NCBI RefSeq assembly: GCF_014174495.1
Contig: NZ_JACJHR010000084.1
Coordinates: forward strand, 1 to 36,970
DNA length: 36,970 nt
Reading direction: 5' to 3'
DNA from: Amycolatopsis echigonensis
GTDB taxonomy: Bacteria; Actinomycetota; Actinomycetes; Mycobacteriales; Pseudonocardiaceae
A program made the translations under genes and the position numbers. The notes below the pieces were generated by a model. That model saw nothing but the letters and a program-made list of their open reading frames with translations, was not told the DNA's origin and searched no databases. Shown in pieces: positions 6,917-15,045 of the stretch (positions are counted from its first letter, which is position 1; each line of letters opens with the position of its first letter).

Positions 6917-7894
6917 ATGCGTGTTGTCGTTGCCACCGCTCACGGTGAGCCGGATGTGCTCGAGATCCGGGATCAGCCGGAGGTCTCGCCGGGGCCGGGG
7001 CAGGTGCTCGTCGATGTGCACGCGGCGGGGGTCAATTTCATGGACACGTACCTGCGTCGCGGGCTGTTCATGGTCATCCCTCCGCCGTTTGCGCTCGGCG
7101 TGGATGGCGCCGGTGTGGTGGCCGCCGTGGGGGAGGGCGTTGAGTGTCCGCGCGTGGGCGACCGCGTCGTATGGGAGCGGGTGATGGGCAGCTACGCCGA
7201 TCAGGTGCTGATGGATGCCAAGCGTGCGCTTCCGGTTCCTGGCAACCTGCCGCTGGAGCAGGCAGCCGCCGGGCTGATGCAGGCGCTCACCGCACACCAC
7301 CTGTGTCAGGACGCGATCAAGGTCGCCCCCGGCGAGACTGCCTTGGTGCACTCGGCTGCCAGCGGTGTTGGGCGAATGCTGACGCAGCTCATCACCGGCA
7401 GTGGAGGACGGGTGATCGGAACCGTCTCGCGAGCCGAAAAGGTACCGACAGCGAAGTCTGCAGGTGCGGAGGAGGTCCTGGTGCGGGGTGGGGGCCTGGA
7501 CCTGGCTGCCGAGGTGCGCGCACGCACCGAGGGCCGCGGTGCCGACGTCGTGTTCGACGGCACCGGTGCGGACAGCTGCCTCGCTAGCATCGCGTCGACT
7601 GCGCGCGGGGGAACGTATGTGATGTTCGGGCAGGCAGGCGGCGCAGCACCCCCGCTCGACCTCTGGGAGCAACCGGACGGTGTGCGGTTGATGCGCAGCC
7701 GGGGAGACAATCCGAGCGAGACACCCGCGGAGGGTCGCGCCCGTGCGTCGAAGGTGCTGTCGCTTATCGCTGACGGGACGCTCGACGTTGTGATCGGCGC
7801 GCGCTATCCGCTGGATGGTGCCGTCCGTGCGCATCGCGACATCGAGTCACAGGCGACTATTGGCAAACTCTTGCTCATCCCGGGCGCGCGGTGA
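6917..7894 (+). CDS. Zinc-independent quinone oxidoreductase (MDR superfamily)
   Basis: A 325-residue medium-chain reductase. The N-terminal GroES-like half (VDVHAAGVNFMDTYLRRG, GVDGAGVV, VGDRVVW) is followed by a Rossmann half with HSAASGVGRMLTQL, the AxxGxxG-type NADPH loop. The structural-zinc Cys cluster and catalytic Cys/His are absent, as in QOR/crotonyl-reductase-like enzymes. It probably uses NADPH to reduce a quinone or an activated C=C bond. The ATG at 6917 has AAAGGGAA upstream. The frame extends 36 nt further up without support. It stands alone between the upstream operon and the promoter at 7908, so it is probably a separate unit of the catabolic region. Confidence 0.87.
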   Translation: MRVVVATAHGEPDVLEIRDQPEVSPGPGQVLVDVHAAGVNFMDTYLRRGLFMVIPPPFALGVDGAGVVAAVGEGVECPRVGDRVVWERVMGSYADQVLMDAKRALPVPGNLPLEQAAAGLMQALTAHHLCQDAIKVAPGETALVHSAASGVGRMLTQLITGSGGRVIGTVSRAEKVPTAKSAGAEEVLVRGGGLDLAAEVRARTEGRGADVVFDGTGADSCLASIASTARGGTYVMFGQAGGAAPPLDLWEQPDGVRLMRSRGDNPSETPAEGRARASKVLSLIADGTLDVVIGARYPLDGAVRAHRDIESQATIGKLLLIPGAR

Positions 7895-7907
7895 CTCGCC
7901 GAACCGA

Positions 7908-7936
7908 TTGACATAACCGAACGATCATTATAAGTT
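7908..7936 (+). promoter_or_regulatory. Sigma70-type promoter with embedded GAACG-type operator
   Basis: TTGACA (7908-7913) is followed after 17 nt by TAAGTT (7931-7936). An alternative TATAAG at 7929-7934 would give 15 nt. The spacer contains GAACGATCATTA (7919-7930). Boxes, spacing and operator position match the minus-strand promoter at 1442-1470 almost base for base. It lies 125 nt before the ABM gene at 8062. Confidence 0.65.
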
Positions 7937-8061
7937 GTTCCGGTGTGTTCTTAGACGGGACCTTCGGGGCAGCGGCGAGAGATCGCGATGTCTGGACCGC
8001 CTGCCCGCGGTTCGACGATGCCGGTCCCGGAGCCCTGTCGCGAGAATGAACGGAGGCTCGT

Positions 8062-8373
8062 GTGAATGAGTCCAGCGCTTATGTTCAAGTAGCGACCATC
8101 GTCGCGAAAACGGGGGACGAGGACGCGGTGGGGCGTCTGCTCAGCGAATGCGTGGCGCCTTCTCGGGCGGAGGCGGGAGTGCTCAGATACGATCTTGCCC
8201 GTTCTGCCCGCGATCCCCGGCGGTTCGTCGTGTATGAGGTCTACCGGGACCGGGCGGCAAGGGACGCTCACCGGGACAGCGAGCATGTGCAGCGGCTCAT
8301 CGTGGGCGATGTGCTCAAGCGAGCCGAAACGGTCGAGATCGCACCGTTCGTGCCGGTCTCCGAGTTGGTTTGA
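8062..8373 (+). CDS. Antibiotic biosynthesis monooxygenase (ABM) domain protein
   Basis: A 103-residue protein made of one dimeric alpha/beta-barrel ABM domain (PF03992). It runs VQVATIVAKTGDEDAVGRLL, then SRAEAGVLRYDLARSARDPRRFVVYEVYRD, and HRDSEHVQRL before the last strand. Relatives include YgiN-type quinol monooxygenases, heme-degrading enzymes and cofactor-less ring oxygenases. In catabolic clusters they may also handle quinones. The start is GTG with GGAGG 5 nt upstream. It is the first gene after the 7908 promoter and is followed by an NTF2-like gene and an MHS transporter, a likely operon. Substrate is unknown. Confidence 0.82.
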   Translation: MNESSAYVQVATIVAKTGDEDAVGRLLSECVAPSRAEAGVLRYDLARSARDPRRFVVYEVYRDRAARDAHRDSEHVQRLIVGDVLKRAETVEIAPFVPVSELV

Positions 8374-8496
8374 GCTGCAACGTTTCGAAGGAGCGGAAAC
8401 ATCCGCCGTCCCTGTCAGGGCGACGGTTGAGGCCAGAAACTATCTAGTCAACCCTCGTGCGGCGATGGAGAATCGCACCATCTTGAGGAGAGCGCT

Positions 8497-8925
8497 ATGG
8501 GCAATGACGCCCTTGTCGACAAGATCGCCATCGAACAGCTCATTCATCGATACAACCGGTTGACCGACGAAGAGGATTTCGAGGGCTGGGCTTCGTGCTT
8601 TGCCCCGGACGGCGTTTTTCATGGTGCGTACGAGGATTTCCGGGCGCACGCCGATCTCGACAAGTTTGCCGAGCACGCACGTGCGCTGATCGCGAAAATG
8701 CCCAATCTGCGACATTTCGTGACCAACATCGAGTGCGAGGTCAACGGAGACACCGCGAGTGTGCAGTCGTATCTGCTCATGACCTCGACGTCGCCGAGCG
8801 GCGAGAGTTCGATCGTCATGGTCGGCAGGTCTGAAGACGAGCTGGTCAAGATCGACGGGAACTGGTTGTTCAGCAGCCGGACCACTCGTCTCGACGGAGC
8901 GGATGCGGCCGGAGACCGGTCTTGA
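8497..8925 (+). CDS. NTF2-like / SnoaL-like domain protein
   Basis: A 142-residue NTF2-like protein: IEQLIHRYNRLTDEEDFEGWASCFAPDGVF is the classic helix 1-2 and strand 1 of the SnoaL_4-type group. RHFVTNIECEVNGDTASVQSYLLM and DGNWLFSSRTTRLD form the sheet. This group includes the small subunits of ring-hydroxylating dioxygenases, dehydratases and lyases acting on hydroxylated rings or polyketides. The Tyr19/Asp23 pair in the first helix (RYNRLTD) is typical of the group. The ATG follows TTGAGGAGAG. It may form a functional pair with the ABM protein just upstream. Confidence 0.82.
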   Translation: MGNDALVDKIAIEQLIHRYNRLTDEEDFEGWASCFAPDGVFHGAYEDFRAHADLDKFAEHARALIAKMPNLRHFVTNIECEVNGDTASVQSYLLMTSTSPSGESSIVMVGRSEDELVKIDGNWLFSSRTTRLDGADAAGDRS

Positions 8926-8931
8926 CCGGTC
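8914..8931 (+). terminator. Small hairpin overlapping the NTF2-like stop codon
   Basis: Two copies of the 8-bp palindrome GACCGGTC (8914-8921 and 8924-8931) flank TT. The RNA can fold as GACCGG-6 nt-CCGGTC across the TGA at 8923-8925. It could be an attenuator between this gene and the transporter at 9197, or a regulator site. Confidence 0.3.
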
Positions 8932-9196
8932 GCGGTTCGACTTGCGCGGCGCAGCCGGCGAGCTGCTCGGACTGGAGCGTTGAGATGCATCCCCCGCAAT
9001 GGGCCATCTGATGTTCCTCGGCGGAGTCATATGTCCACGAGTGCTCGCACGTACGTCAACTTCGGGACGTCGTGGCGGCCTGCACGCTTCCCGACGCCAG
9101 GTCCGACATCACGTTGATTGCAGTTCCCGGACGCGGTCCCCACGAGCCGAAAACTGGCTGTGACACCGTTTCCCGGCCTGACAGAAGGGCCCTCAC

Positions 9197-10501
9197 ATGA
9201 ATGAAGTCGCCAAGATCCGCCTGTACCAGGTCGACCAGAAGGTGCACCCCAAGGTTATTCTGGCCGCCTGTGCCGGGACGCTGATCGAGTTCTACGACTT
9301 CACGGTGTACGGCTACCTGGCCGTCACGATCGGCCGTTTGTTCTTCCCCGGCGGAGACACTGCGGCCGCGACCCTCTCGGCGCTGGCCGTGTTCGCCATC
9401 GCGTTCTTCATTCGGCCGATCGGCGGGCTGATTTTCGGGCACCTCGGGGATCGGCTCGGCCGTCGCAACGTCCTGTCGATCACCATTCTGTTGATGGGGA
9501 CGGCCACAACCGTGATGGGTATCTTGCCCACTTACGCCAGCGTCGGAATCGGTGCGACAATTGCCGTCGTACTCCTGCGGCTTGTCCAGGGCGCGGCGGC
9601 CGGCGGCGAGTTGGGCGGTGCGCTGACTTATATCGCCGAGTCGGTACCGGCGCGCAAACGCGCGTTTCTCACGTCGTTCACTCAGATCGGTTCACACGGG
9701 TCGGCGGCGCTGGCTGCTGTGGTGGTCGCGGTCGTAACGTCGTCCGTCAGCCAGAAGCAGTTTCTGTCCTGGGGTTGGCGTATTCCGCTGCTGATCGCGC
9801 TCCCGATGGCCGCAGTCGGGCTTTTTATCCGTATGAGACTTGAGGACACTCCTGAGTTCCGCGCGATCCAGAGCGAGGGCCGCGTCGCTAGATCACCGAT
9901 CATGCGAACCCTGTCGGAAGGCTACCCGGCACTGTTCAGGATTTGGGGTCTGGTCACACTGCAGGTGATGTCGGGCTATTTTTGTGTCACCTTCCTCTAT
10001 ATTTATTTTTCGCAGTTTCTCGGATTTTCGGCCAAGAGCGCGTACTGGGCCACCGCTATTATGGTGGCGATCGGGATCAGTACATTGCCGCTGTTCGGCC
10101 GGTTGAGCGATCGGTGGGGGCGGAAACCGTTGCTCCGGTCTGCCGCCGCGGGGTGGTTGGTGCTGGTGTATCCGGTGCTGATGCTGATGGGTACGGGCAG
10201 CTACGGATTGGCACTGCTCGGCGCGGTGATCCTGTTCACGCTGAACTGCGCCTATGCCTGCCCAGCATTCGCGGTGGTCACCGAACTGCTGCCCACTCGG
10301 TTCCGGTACACGGGTGCAGCTCTGGGGATCAACGTCCCGCTCGCGCTGTTCGGCGGTAGCGCGCCTTACCTGTCGGCTTGGTTGATCGAACACACCGGCA
10401 GCACCAGATCGCCAGCGTTCGTGATCGCCGCCGCGGCGCTGTTGTCGTTGTTCACCACCACGAAGCTCCCTGAAACTGCGGGCCGTGGTCTCCAAGCGTG
10501 A
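9197..10501 (+). CDS. MFS transporter, metabolite:H+ symporter (MHS) family
   Basis: A 434-residue, ~12-TM transporter of the same family as the 1743 gene but clearly a different paralogue. It has GTLIEFYDFTVYGYLAV in TM1, GHLGDRLGRRNVLS as motif A, RLVQGAAAGGELGGAL in TM4-5, IRMRLEDTPEFR at the central loop and RLSDRWGRKPLLRS as the second-half repeat of motif A. It is expected to import a carboxylate-like substrate with protons. The ATG at 9197 has AGAAGGG about 8 nt upstream. It lies 271 bp after the NTF2-like gene on the same strand. Confidence 0.87.
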   Translation: MNEVAKIRLYQVDQKVHPKVILAACAGTLIEFYDFTVYGYLAVTIGRLFFPGGDTAAATLSALAVFAIAFFIRPIGGLIFGHLGDRLGRRNVLSITILLMGTATTVMGILPTYASVGIGATIAVVLLRLVQGAAAGGELGGALTYIAESVPARKRAFLTSFTQIGSHGSAALAAVVVAVVTSSVSQKQFLSWGWRIPLLIALPMAAVGLFIRMRLEDTPEFRAIQSEGRVARSPIMRTLSEGYPALFRIWGLVTLQVMSGYFCVTFLYIYFSQFLGFSAKSAYWATAIMVAIGISTLPLFGRLSDRWGRKPLLRSAAAGWLVLVYPVLMLMGTGSYGLALLGAVILFTLNCAYACPAFAVVTELLPTRFRYTGAALGINVPLALFGGSAPYLSAWLIEHTGSTRSPAFVIAAAALLSLFTTTKLPETAGRGLQA

Positions 10502-10594
10502 GCCACAAGCGTTGTTCTTGCGGGTACGTCAGTCGGTGCGGGGTGCGATCGCGTACGCGGTCCGCGAACGAATCCGCTGCTTAGAAGACACAGG

Positions 10595-11203
10595 TTATGC
10601 TGGTGGCTTGCCGGACAGTGCGGCCGCGTCGCGGGAGCGGATTCCGTCGAGGATGATCGCCACGATGCGGTCGCGCTGGACGTCTCCGGCGCGCAGGTTC
10701 AGGCAAGTAGTGGGCATGCTCGACGCTGCGCTCGCCAAAATGGAACGTCTCGCCAGGACAGGTCGTACCGAATGTCCCCGGTGGTCGGTGCCCGTTCGGT
10801 GACCTTCTTGATGAGACTTCGCAACCGGGAGCGGGCCTTGTTCACTGCGACCGACTCACTGTGCTCTGCCAATGTCTACTGACAATACTTTGTCAGCCGC
10901 CTGTGCCGAAGCGAGCGCGACTAGCAAATCGACGAATACTTTACCGGTCTCAGCGCGATCGAGCGCGGCTCGGGCCTGTTCTTCTAAACGGTCGAGTCCT
11001 TCCAGTTGGATGGTCTCGAGCAATACCTTCCGCGACGGGAAACGCCGGTAGAACGTGGCGGGCCCGACGCCTGCCCGTTTCACGATCTCGTTGGTCGAAA
11101 CGTCGATCCCTTTGTCCGCGACGGCCGCTTTGGCCGCCGCGGACAGGCTTTCCGCGCTGCGCAGGGCATCCGTCCGCAGCGGACGGCGTCGTTCAGTCGT
11201 CAT
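10595..11203 (-). pseudogene. TetR/AcrR-family regulator broken by two frameshifts
   Basis: The intact frame gives 115 residues: a full TetR helix-turn-helix (VSTNEIVKRAGVGPATFYRRFPSRKVLL) and the start of the ligand domain, ending at a TGA at 10858-10856. The rest of a normal TetR (~190 residues) follows in other frames. From about 10869 the +1 frame reads EHSESVAVNKARSRLRSLIK and on to DLSWRDVPF. Then at the AAAA run 10737-10740 the frame shifts again and reads LASAASSMPTTCLNLR, ending GIRSRDAAALSGKPPA at a TAA (10597-10595). Two single-base indels explain everything. It is either a true pseudogene or two base-calling errors. It is divergent from the SDR gene at 11267. Confidence 0.85.
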
Positions 11204-11229
11204 GACGCGGCAGCATATATCCGAATAAC

Positions 11230-11246
11230 CGGAGAATTGCTCTCCG
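11230..11246. promoter_or_regulatory. Inverted repeat CGGAGA-N5-TCTCCG, likely TetR operator
   Basis: The perfect 6-bp arms 11230-11235 and 11241-11246 lie in the 63-bp gap between the divergent TetR and SDR genes and just before the SDR -10 box. A neighbouring TCCG-N6-CGGA (11220-11233) overlaps it. This is the expected place for autoregulation and repression of the SDR. Confidence 0.5.
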
Positions 11247-11254
11247 CTTAGTGG

Positions 11255-11260
11255 TAGGCT
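11255..11260 (+). promoter_or_regulatory. -10 box of a probably leaderless SDR transcript
   Basis: TAGGCT lies 6 nt before the GTG at 11267 and no Shine-Dalgarno sequence is present. This spacing would start the RNA at the GTG itself, a common arrangement in actinobacteria. No clear -35 is seen. Confidence 0.45.
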
Positions 11261-11266
11261 CGCGCT

Positions 11267-12085
11267 GTGAAAATGACGAAGCGCGAACGAGTGTGGTTGA
11301 TTACTGGCGCGTCAGGCGGGCTCGGTTCCGCATTTGTGCGCTCGGCCTTGTCGGCGGGCGACCGCGTCGCGGCGATCAGTCGAGCGCAGCTCGATACCGC
11401 GGAACCGAACACTCGCTCGTGGGTGGCCGATGTCGCCGATGCGGACCAGATCCGACAGGTAGTGGACGAGGTGGTCGACGCATTCGGCCGCGTAGACATC
11501 GTCGTCAACAACGCTGGCTATGCCGAACCCGGCGCCTTCGAAGAGCTGCCGGATGCCGCGTTGCGCCGCCAGTTCGAGGTGAACTTCTTCGGTGCCGCGA
11601 ACGTCGTGCGCGCCGTCCTGCCCCACCTGCGCGCCGCTCGAGCTGGTCACATTCTCCAGATCAGCTCGCTTGCCGGGCAAATCGGTGCCGCAGGCATGAG
11701 CGCCTACACCTCCAGCAAACATGCGTTAGAAGGATTGTCCGTGTCGTTGGCCGCCGAGCTCTCGCCGCTGGGAATCCATGTGACGATCGTCGAACCGGGT
11801 GCCACCGCGACCGGGTTTCGGCAACGCTGGGCGGAACGGCAACGGCCAGCGTCGGCTCTGGCGGACTACGACCATGTCGCGGCCGCGCTCGCGCATACCG
11901 GTGCGAGCTACCGACCGCCGTCCGAACCAGATCAGATAGCGCAGGCCGTGCTTGCCTTGGCCGGTCTGGAAAAACCACCTATCCGCATTGCAGTGGGTGC
12001 GGACGCAGTCGAGGGCATCGGCCGGGCTCGTCGACAGCAACTTGATGATCTAGAGACCTATCGTGGCTTCCCATCTTCCAGGTGA
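11267..12085 (+). CDS. SDR-family oxidoreductase, probably a TetR target
   Basis: A 272-residue classical SDR with WLITGASGGLG at the N-terminus, DIVVNNAGYAEPG, ISSLAGQIG with the catalytic Ser, and YTSSK as YxxxK. The C-terminal part VTIVEPGATATGF then a long variable tail is typical of the ketoreductase/'retinol dehydrogenase-like' SDRs often regulated by a divergent TetR. The start is GTG 11267 (or ATG 11273). It has no Shine-Dalgarno but a -10 box at leaderless distance. If the TetR gene is really broken, this SDR may be constitutively expressed. Substrate is unknown. Confidence 0.87.
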   Translation: MKMTKRERVWLITGASGGLGSAFVRSALSAGDRVAAISRAQLDTAEPNTRSWVADVADADQIRQVVDEVVDAFGRVDIVVNNAGYAEPGAFEELPDAALRRQFEVNFFGAANVVRAVLPHLRAARAGHILQISSLAGQIGAAGMSAYTSSKHALEGLSVSLAAELSPLGIHVTIVEPGATATGFRQRWAERQRPASALADYDHVAAALAHTGASYRPPSEPDQIAQAVLALAGLEKPPIRIAVGADAVEGIGRARRQQLDDLETYRGFPSSR

Positions 12086-12197
12086 ATTGAACTGACCCCT
12101 GTGCGACGGCCAGCTCAGGCGCTGCTGGATCAGTCGGCTTGCGCGAGGGCCCGGTTCGGAACTGCTTGGCGATGCCGTGGCTGGGGTTCTCAACGGC

Positions 12198-12220
12198 GTT
12201 ACCGCCGGCCAGCGGGTAAC
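12198..12220. terminator. Possible hairpin between convergent units
   Basis: GTTACC (12198-12203) and GGTAAC (12215-12220) are exact inverted repeats in the 190-bp gap where the rightward SDR meets the end of the leftward cyclitol operon. The surrounding sequence is rich in GCCGGC and can fold in competing ways. Weak candidate for a shared terminator. Confidence 0.3.
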
Positions 12221-12275
12221 CGGTGGCCGCCGGCGACGAACCCGGCAGCCACCAACCGTCAGTCAGGAATGACGT

Positions 12276-13304
12276 TCACGTCGTCGCTGGTGAGCCGAGC
12301 CGGATTGGCGCCTGGCGGGGGCGGGGAGCCAGTCCGGCTGCGCGGTAGCAGTCGTCGATGAGCTGCATCGTGTCGACCGCGTCGTCGAGGCCGTTTTTGA
12401 GCGGGGCGTCTTCCCTCAGGTGCGCGGCGAAGGCTTCGAGCTGGTACGTGTAGGACGACCGGAGCCCGACGTGTTCGACGCGGCACCCGGCGGCATCGGT
12501 GATGGTCACGCGGTCGTCCAGATGGGGTTGGACGAAGTTCGCGGCGACGGCTTCCCCGCGGGTGCCGACGATGCGGCAGGTGAATTTCCAGGCGGGGGCG
12601 GCCATGTGGCAGCGGGCCCGGCCGGTCGCGCCGTTGGGGAATTCGAGGTCGGCGTCGAGCCACTCGTCGACTCCGGGACGTCCGGCGCGTTCTCCGGCCC
12701 GTGCGCCGACCAGCGCGGGCGGGCCGCCTGCCCACGGTGCGAGGGCTCGGTGGGCGTGAAGGCTGTAGCACCCGAGGTCCATGACCGCTCCTCCGCCCAG
12801 TTCCAGGGACCAGCGCGGGTCGGTGTCGTCCGGTGCGGGCATGAACATGTCCGCCTCGACCGCGCGAAGTTCGCCCAGCGCTCCGGTTTCGAGCAGCTCG
12901 TGCAGCCGCCGGGTGACCGGGTGGTAGAGGTAGTGGAATCCCTCCATCACCCGGACGCCGGCTCCGGTTGCGGCGGCGCGCACGGCTGCGGCCTCCTCGG
13001 CGTTGCTGGCGAAGGGTTTTTCGGACAGTACATGCTTGCCTGCCTGGACGGCGGCGAGGTTCCACGGCCCGTGCCAGGCGTTGGGCAGCGGGTTGTAGAC
13101 CACGTCGACCTCGGGGTCGGCGAGCACGTCGGCGTAGCTGTCCAGTACGCGTTCGACGTTGTGGTCGGCGGCGAACCGTTCCGCGCGGTCCCGGTCGCGG
13201 GCGGCGACGGCGACCAGCCGGTGCCCGGTCGCGGCGGCTGGCGCGGCGATGGCCTTTCCGGCGATGCGGGCCGCGCCGAGGATTCCGATCCTGAGGGCGG
13301 TCAT
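12276..13304 (-). CDS. Gfo/Idh/MocA-family dehydrogenase (last gene of cyclitol operon)
   Basis: A 342-residue NAD(P) oxidoreductase. GILGAARIAGKAI (residues 7-19) is the Rossmann loop, SEKPF (94-98) carries the catalytic Lys of the EKP motif, and GGAVMDLGCYSLH (171-183) is the active-site segment. It has the form seen in glucose-fructose oxidoreductase / dihydrodiol dehydrogenase-like members rather than IolG. The ATG at 13304 overlaps the upstream TIM-barrel stop by 4 bp with GGGAGG before it. The longer frame upstream is a shadow. Likely role: oxidation or reduction at one carbinol of a sugar or cyclitol, together with the TIM-barrel partner just upstream. Confidence 0.87.
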   Translation of the reverse strand: MTALRIGILGAARIAGKAIAAPAAATGHRLVAVAARDRDRAERFAADHNVERVLDSYADVLADPEVDVVYNPLPNAWHGPWNLAAVQAGKHVLSEKPFASNAEEAAAVRAAATGAGVRVMEGFHYLYHPVTRRLHELLETGALGELRAVEADMFMPAPDDTDPRWSLELGGGAVMDLGCYSLHAHRALAPWAGGPPALVGARAGERAGRPGVDEWLDADLEFPNGATGRARCHMAAPAWKFTCRIVGTRGEAVAANFVQPHLDDRVTITDAAGCRVEHVGLRSSYTYQLEAFAAHLREDAPLKNGLDDAVDTMQLIDDCYRAAGLAPRPRQAPIRLGSPATT

Positions 13305-14179
13305 GAGGTCCTCCCGGCCTGTGCGCGGGTGGCGATCAGGCAGTCTGCGGCGGTCTGGAATGCTTGGGAGAGCGCAGTTTCCGGGTCGAGTGCGCGGTGG
13401 TGGTGCGACATGATTTCCACGCCCCACGGTCCGGGGTAGCCGATGCGGCGCACGGCGTCGATGAACCCGGCGACGTCGAAGTCGCCCTGCCCGCACAGCA
13501 TCCGGTTGTCGAAGGTGTCTTCGAGTCCGGTGCCGACCTGCTCACGGGCGCCGTCGTTGAGTTCGACTGCGAAAAGCTTGTCCGCCGGGACGAGGTCGGC
13601 CATGGTCGCGTAATCCATGCCGCTGCGGAAGATGTGCCAGATGTCGAGCAACAGCCCGGCCTGCGGATGGTCGACGTCGGTCACCAGTGCTACAGCGGGT
13701 TCCAGCGACGGCATGCTGGAGAAGGCGCAGGGTTCGAGCGCGATCCGGGTTCCGGCGGCGCGGGCGTCGTCGGCCAATGCCGCGAAGGACTCGCGCAGGG
13801 TGCCGGGATCGTAGGTGTCCCCGGCGGATCCGGCCGCGACCTTGATCTGGTCGATGTCCAGGACCCGGGCCGCGTCGAGCAGGTCCGCGCGGACCCGGTC
13901 GGAGGTCTCGCGCCGCGGCCCGGTCTCCCACCAGTAGTCGATGAGTTCCAGTTCGACGTGGTGCAGTCCGTGCGCGGATAGCAGTTCGGCGAGCCGGGGG
14001 AGGCCGATCTCGTCGCGGGCGGCGACGAGATCGGCGTGGTTGAGTCCCATTCCGGAGTATCCGGCCGAGGCGACGGCGGCGACCCGCCGTTCGATGCCGA
14101 TCGGGCTGCGGTCGCCGGTGCGCAACGGCATCACGTCGCCGGCGGAGGTCCAGCACGTGGCCAGCAGTTCGGGGGTCAC
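13301..14179 (-). CDS. Sugar phosphate isomerase/epimerase-like TIM-barrel protein
   Basis: A 292-residue xylose-isomerase-like TIM barrel (PF01261). Candidate metal ligands are E149 (RIALEP), D179 and H182 (LLLDIWH) and E255 (GVEIMS), the usual Glu-Asp-His-Glu arrangement. Family members are inosose isomerases or dehydratases, ketose 3-epimerases, and the eliminating partners in 3-keto-glycoside breakdown. The start is GTG at 14179, sharing GTGA with the stop of the IolE-like gene. It overlaps the following Gfo/Idh gene by 4 bp. This tight pairing of isomerase and dehydrogenase suggests consecutive reactions. It is only distantly like its neighbour, so it is not a recent duplicate. Confidence 0.85.
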   Translation of the reverse strand: MTPELLATCWTSAGDVMPLRTGDRSPIGIERRVAAVASAGYSGMGLNHADLVAARDEIGLPRLAELLSAHGLHHVELELIDYWWETGPRRETSDRVRADLLDAARVLDIDQIKVAAGSAGDTYDPGTLRESFAALADDARAAGTRIALEPCAFSSMPSLEPAVALVTDVDHPQAGLLLDIWHIFRSGMDYATMADLVPADKLFAVELNDGAREQVGTGLEDTFDNRMLCGQGDFDVAGFIDAVRRIGYPGPWGVEIMSHHHRALDPETALSQAFQTAADCLIATRAQAGRTS

Positions 14180-15045
14180 CGGTCCAGGCTCCGCAGGTAC
14201 GCGACGGACGCCCGGACGTCCGCGGCCGGACCTTCGCCCTCGGGTTTCCCGGTCAGGATGGTGTCCTGTTCCATCGTGTACCAGCCCTGGTAGCCGTGGG
14301 ATTCCAGGACGTCGACGATGGCGGCGATGTCGATGTCGCCGGCGCCGAGCGGGCGGTAGAGGCCGTTCCGGACGCCGTCGGTGTAGGCGATCTCGCCGGC
14401 TTTGACGCGGTCGGCGACGCTGAGGTCGACGTCCTTGAGGTGGGTGTGCGAGATGCGCTCCGGGACGGCTTTGGCGAGCTCGACCGGGTCGGTCCCGCCG
14501 ATCAGCAGGTGCCCGGTGTCCAGGCAGAGCGGGACCGTGGAACCGGCGAGGACGCGGTCGACCTCCTCTCGGTTCTCCACCATGGTGCCGACGTGCGGGT
14601 GCAGTGCCGCGGCGACGCCCCGTTCGCGGGCACGGTCGGCGACGCGGTCGAGATTGGCGAACAGGGTCTGCCACGCGCGTTCGTCGAGTTCCGGGCGGGT
14701 GTCGTACCCGTCGAGGCCGCTGACCGCGGCGAGGACGATGGTGCCGGCGCCGGCCGCGACGAATCCGTCGAGTTCGCGGTCGACTTCGCGGAGCGGGTCG
14801 TGGTCGGCTTGGTGCAGGACGACCGGGACGAACCCGCCGACCGCCGAGAGCCCGAGCTCGCGCAGGGTTTCGGCCTTCGCGGCCGGGTCCCGGGGCAGGA
14901 ATCCGTCCGGCCCGAATTCGGTGGCGACGAGCCCGATGTCTTTCATCTCGGGCAGCACCTGCTCGGGGGCGAGCTGGTAACCCCAGCCCGGTACTTCGCA
15001 CACGCCCCAGGAAATCGGGGCTCCGGCGACGCGGTTCATGATCAT
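14176..15045 (-). CDS. iolE: IolE-like TIM barrel (inosose dehydratase-type)
   Basis: A 289-residue protein. Its start, NRVAGAPISWGVCEVPGWG followed by ATEFGPDGFLP, is the typical opening of 2-keto-myo-inositol dehydratases (IolE) and their actinobacterial relatives. Probable metal ligands are D176 and H179 (CLDTGH), H200 (ISHTHLKD) and E249 (YTMEQD). IolE removes water from 2-keto-myo-inositol to give 3D-trihydroxycyclohexane-1,2-dione, the substrate of the IolD encoded upstream. ATG 15045 overlaps the IolG-like stop by 4 bp. A second ATG at 15039 is also possible. The symbol reflects family resemblance. An inosose isomerase (IolI-like) role is not excluded. Confidence 0.8.
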   Translation of the reverse strand: MIMNRVAGAPISWGVCEVPGWGYQLAPEQVLPEMKDIGLVATEFGPDGFLPRDPAAKAETLRELGLSAVGGFVPVVLHQADHDPLREVDRELDGFVAAGAGTIVLAAVSGLDGYDTRPELDERAWQTLFANLDRVADRARERGVAAALHPHVGTMVENREEVDRVLAGSTVPLCLDTGHLLIGGTDPVELAKAVPERISHTHLKDVDLSVADRVKAGEIAYTDGVRNGLYRPLGAGDIDIAAIVDVLESHGYQGWYTMEQDTILTGKPEGEGPAADVRASVAYLRSLDR

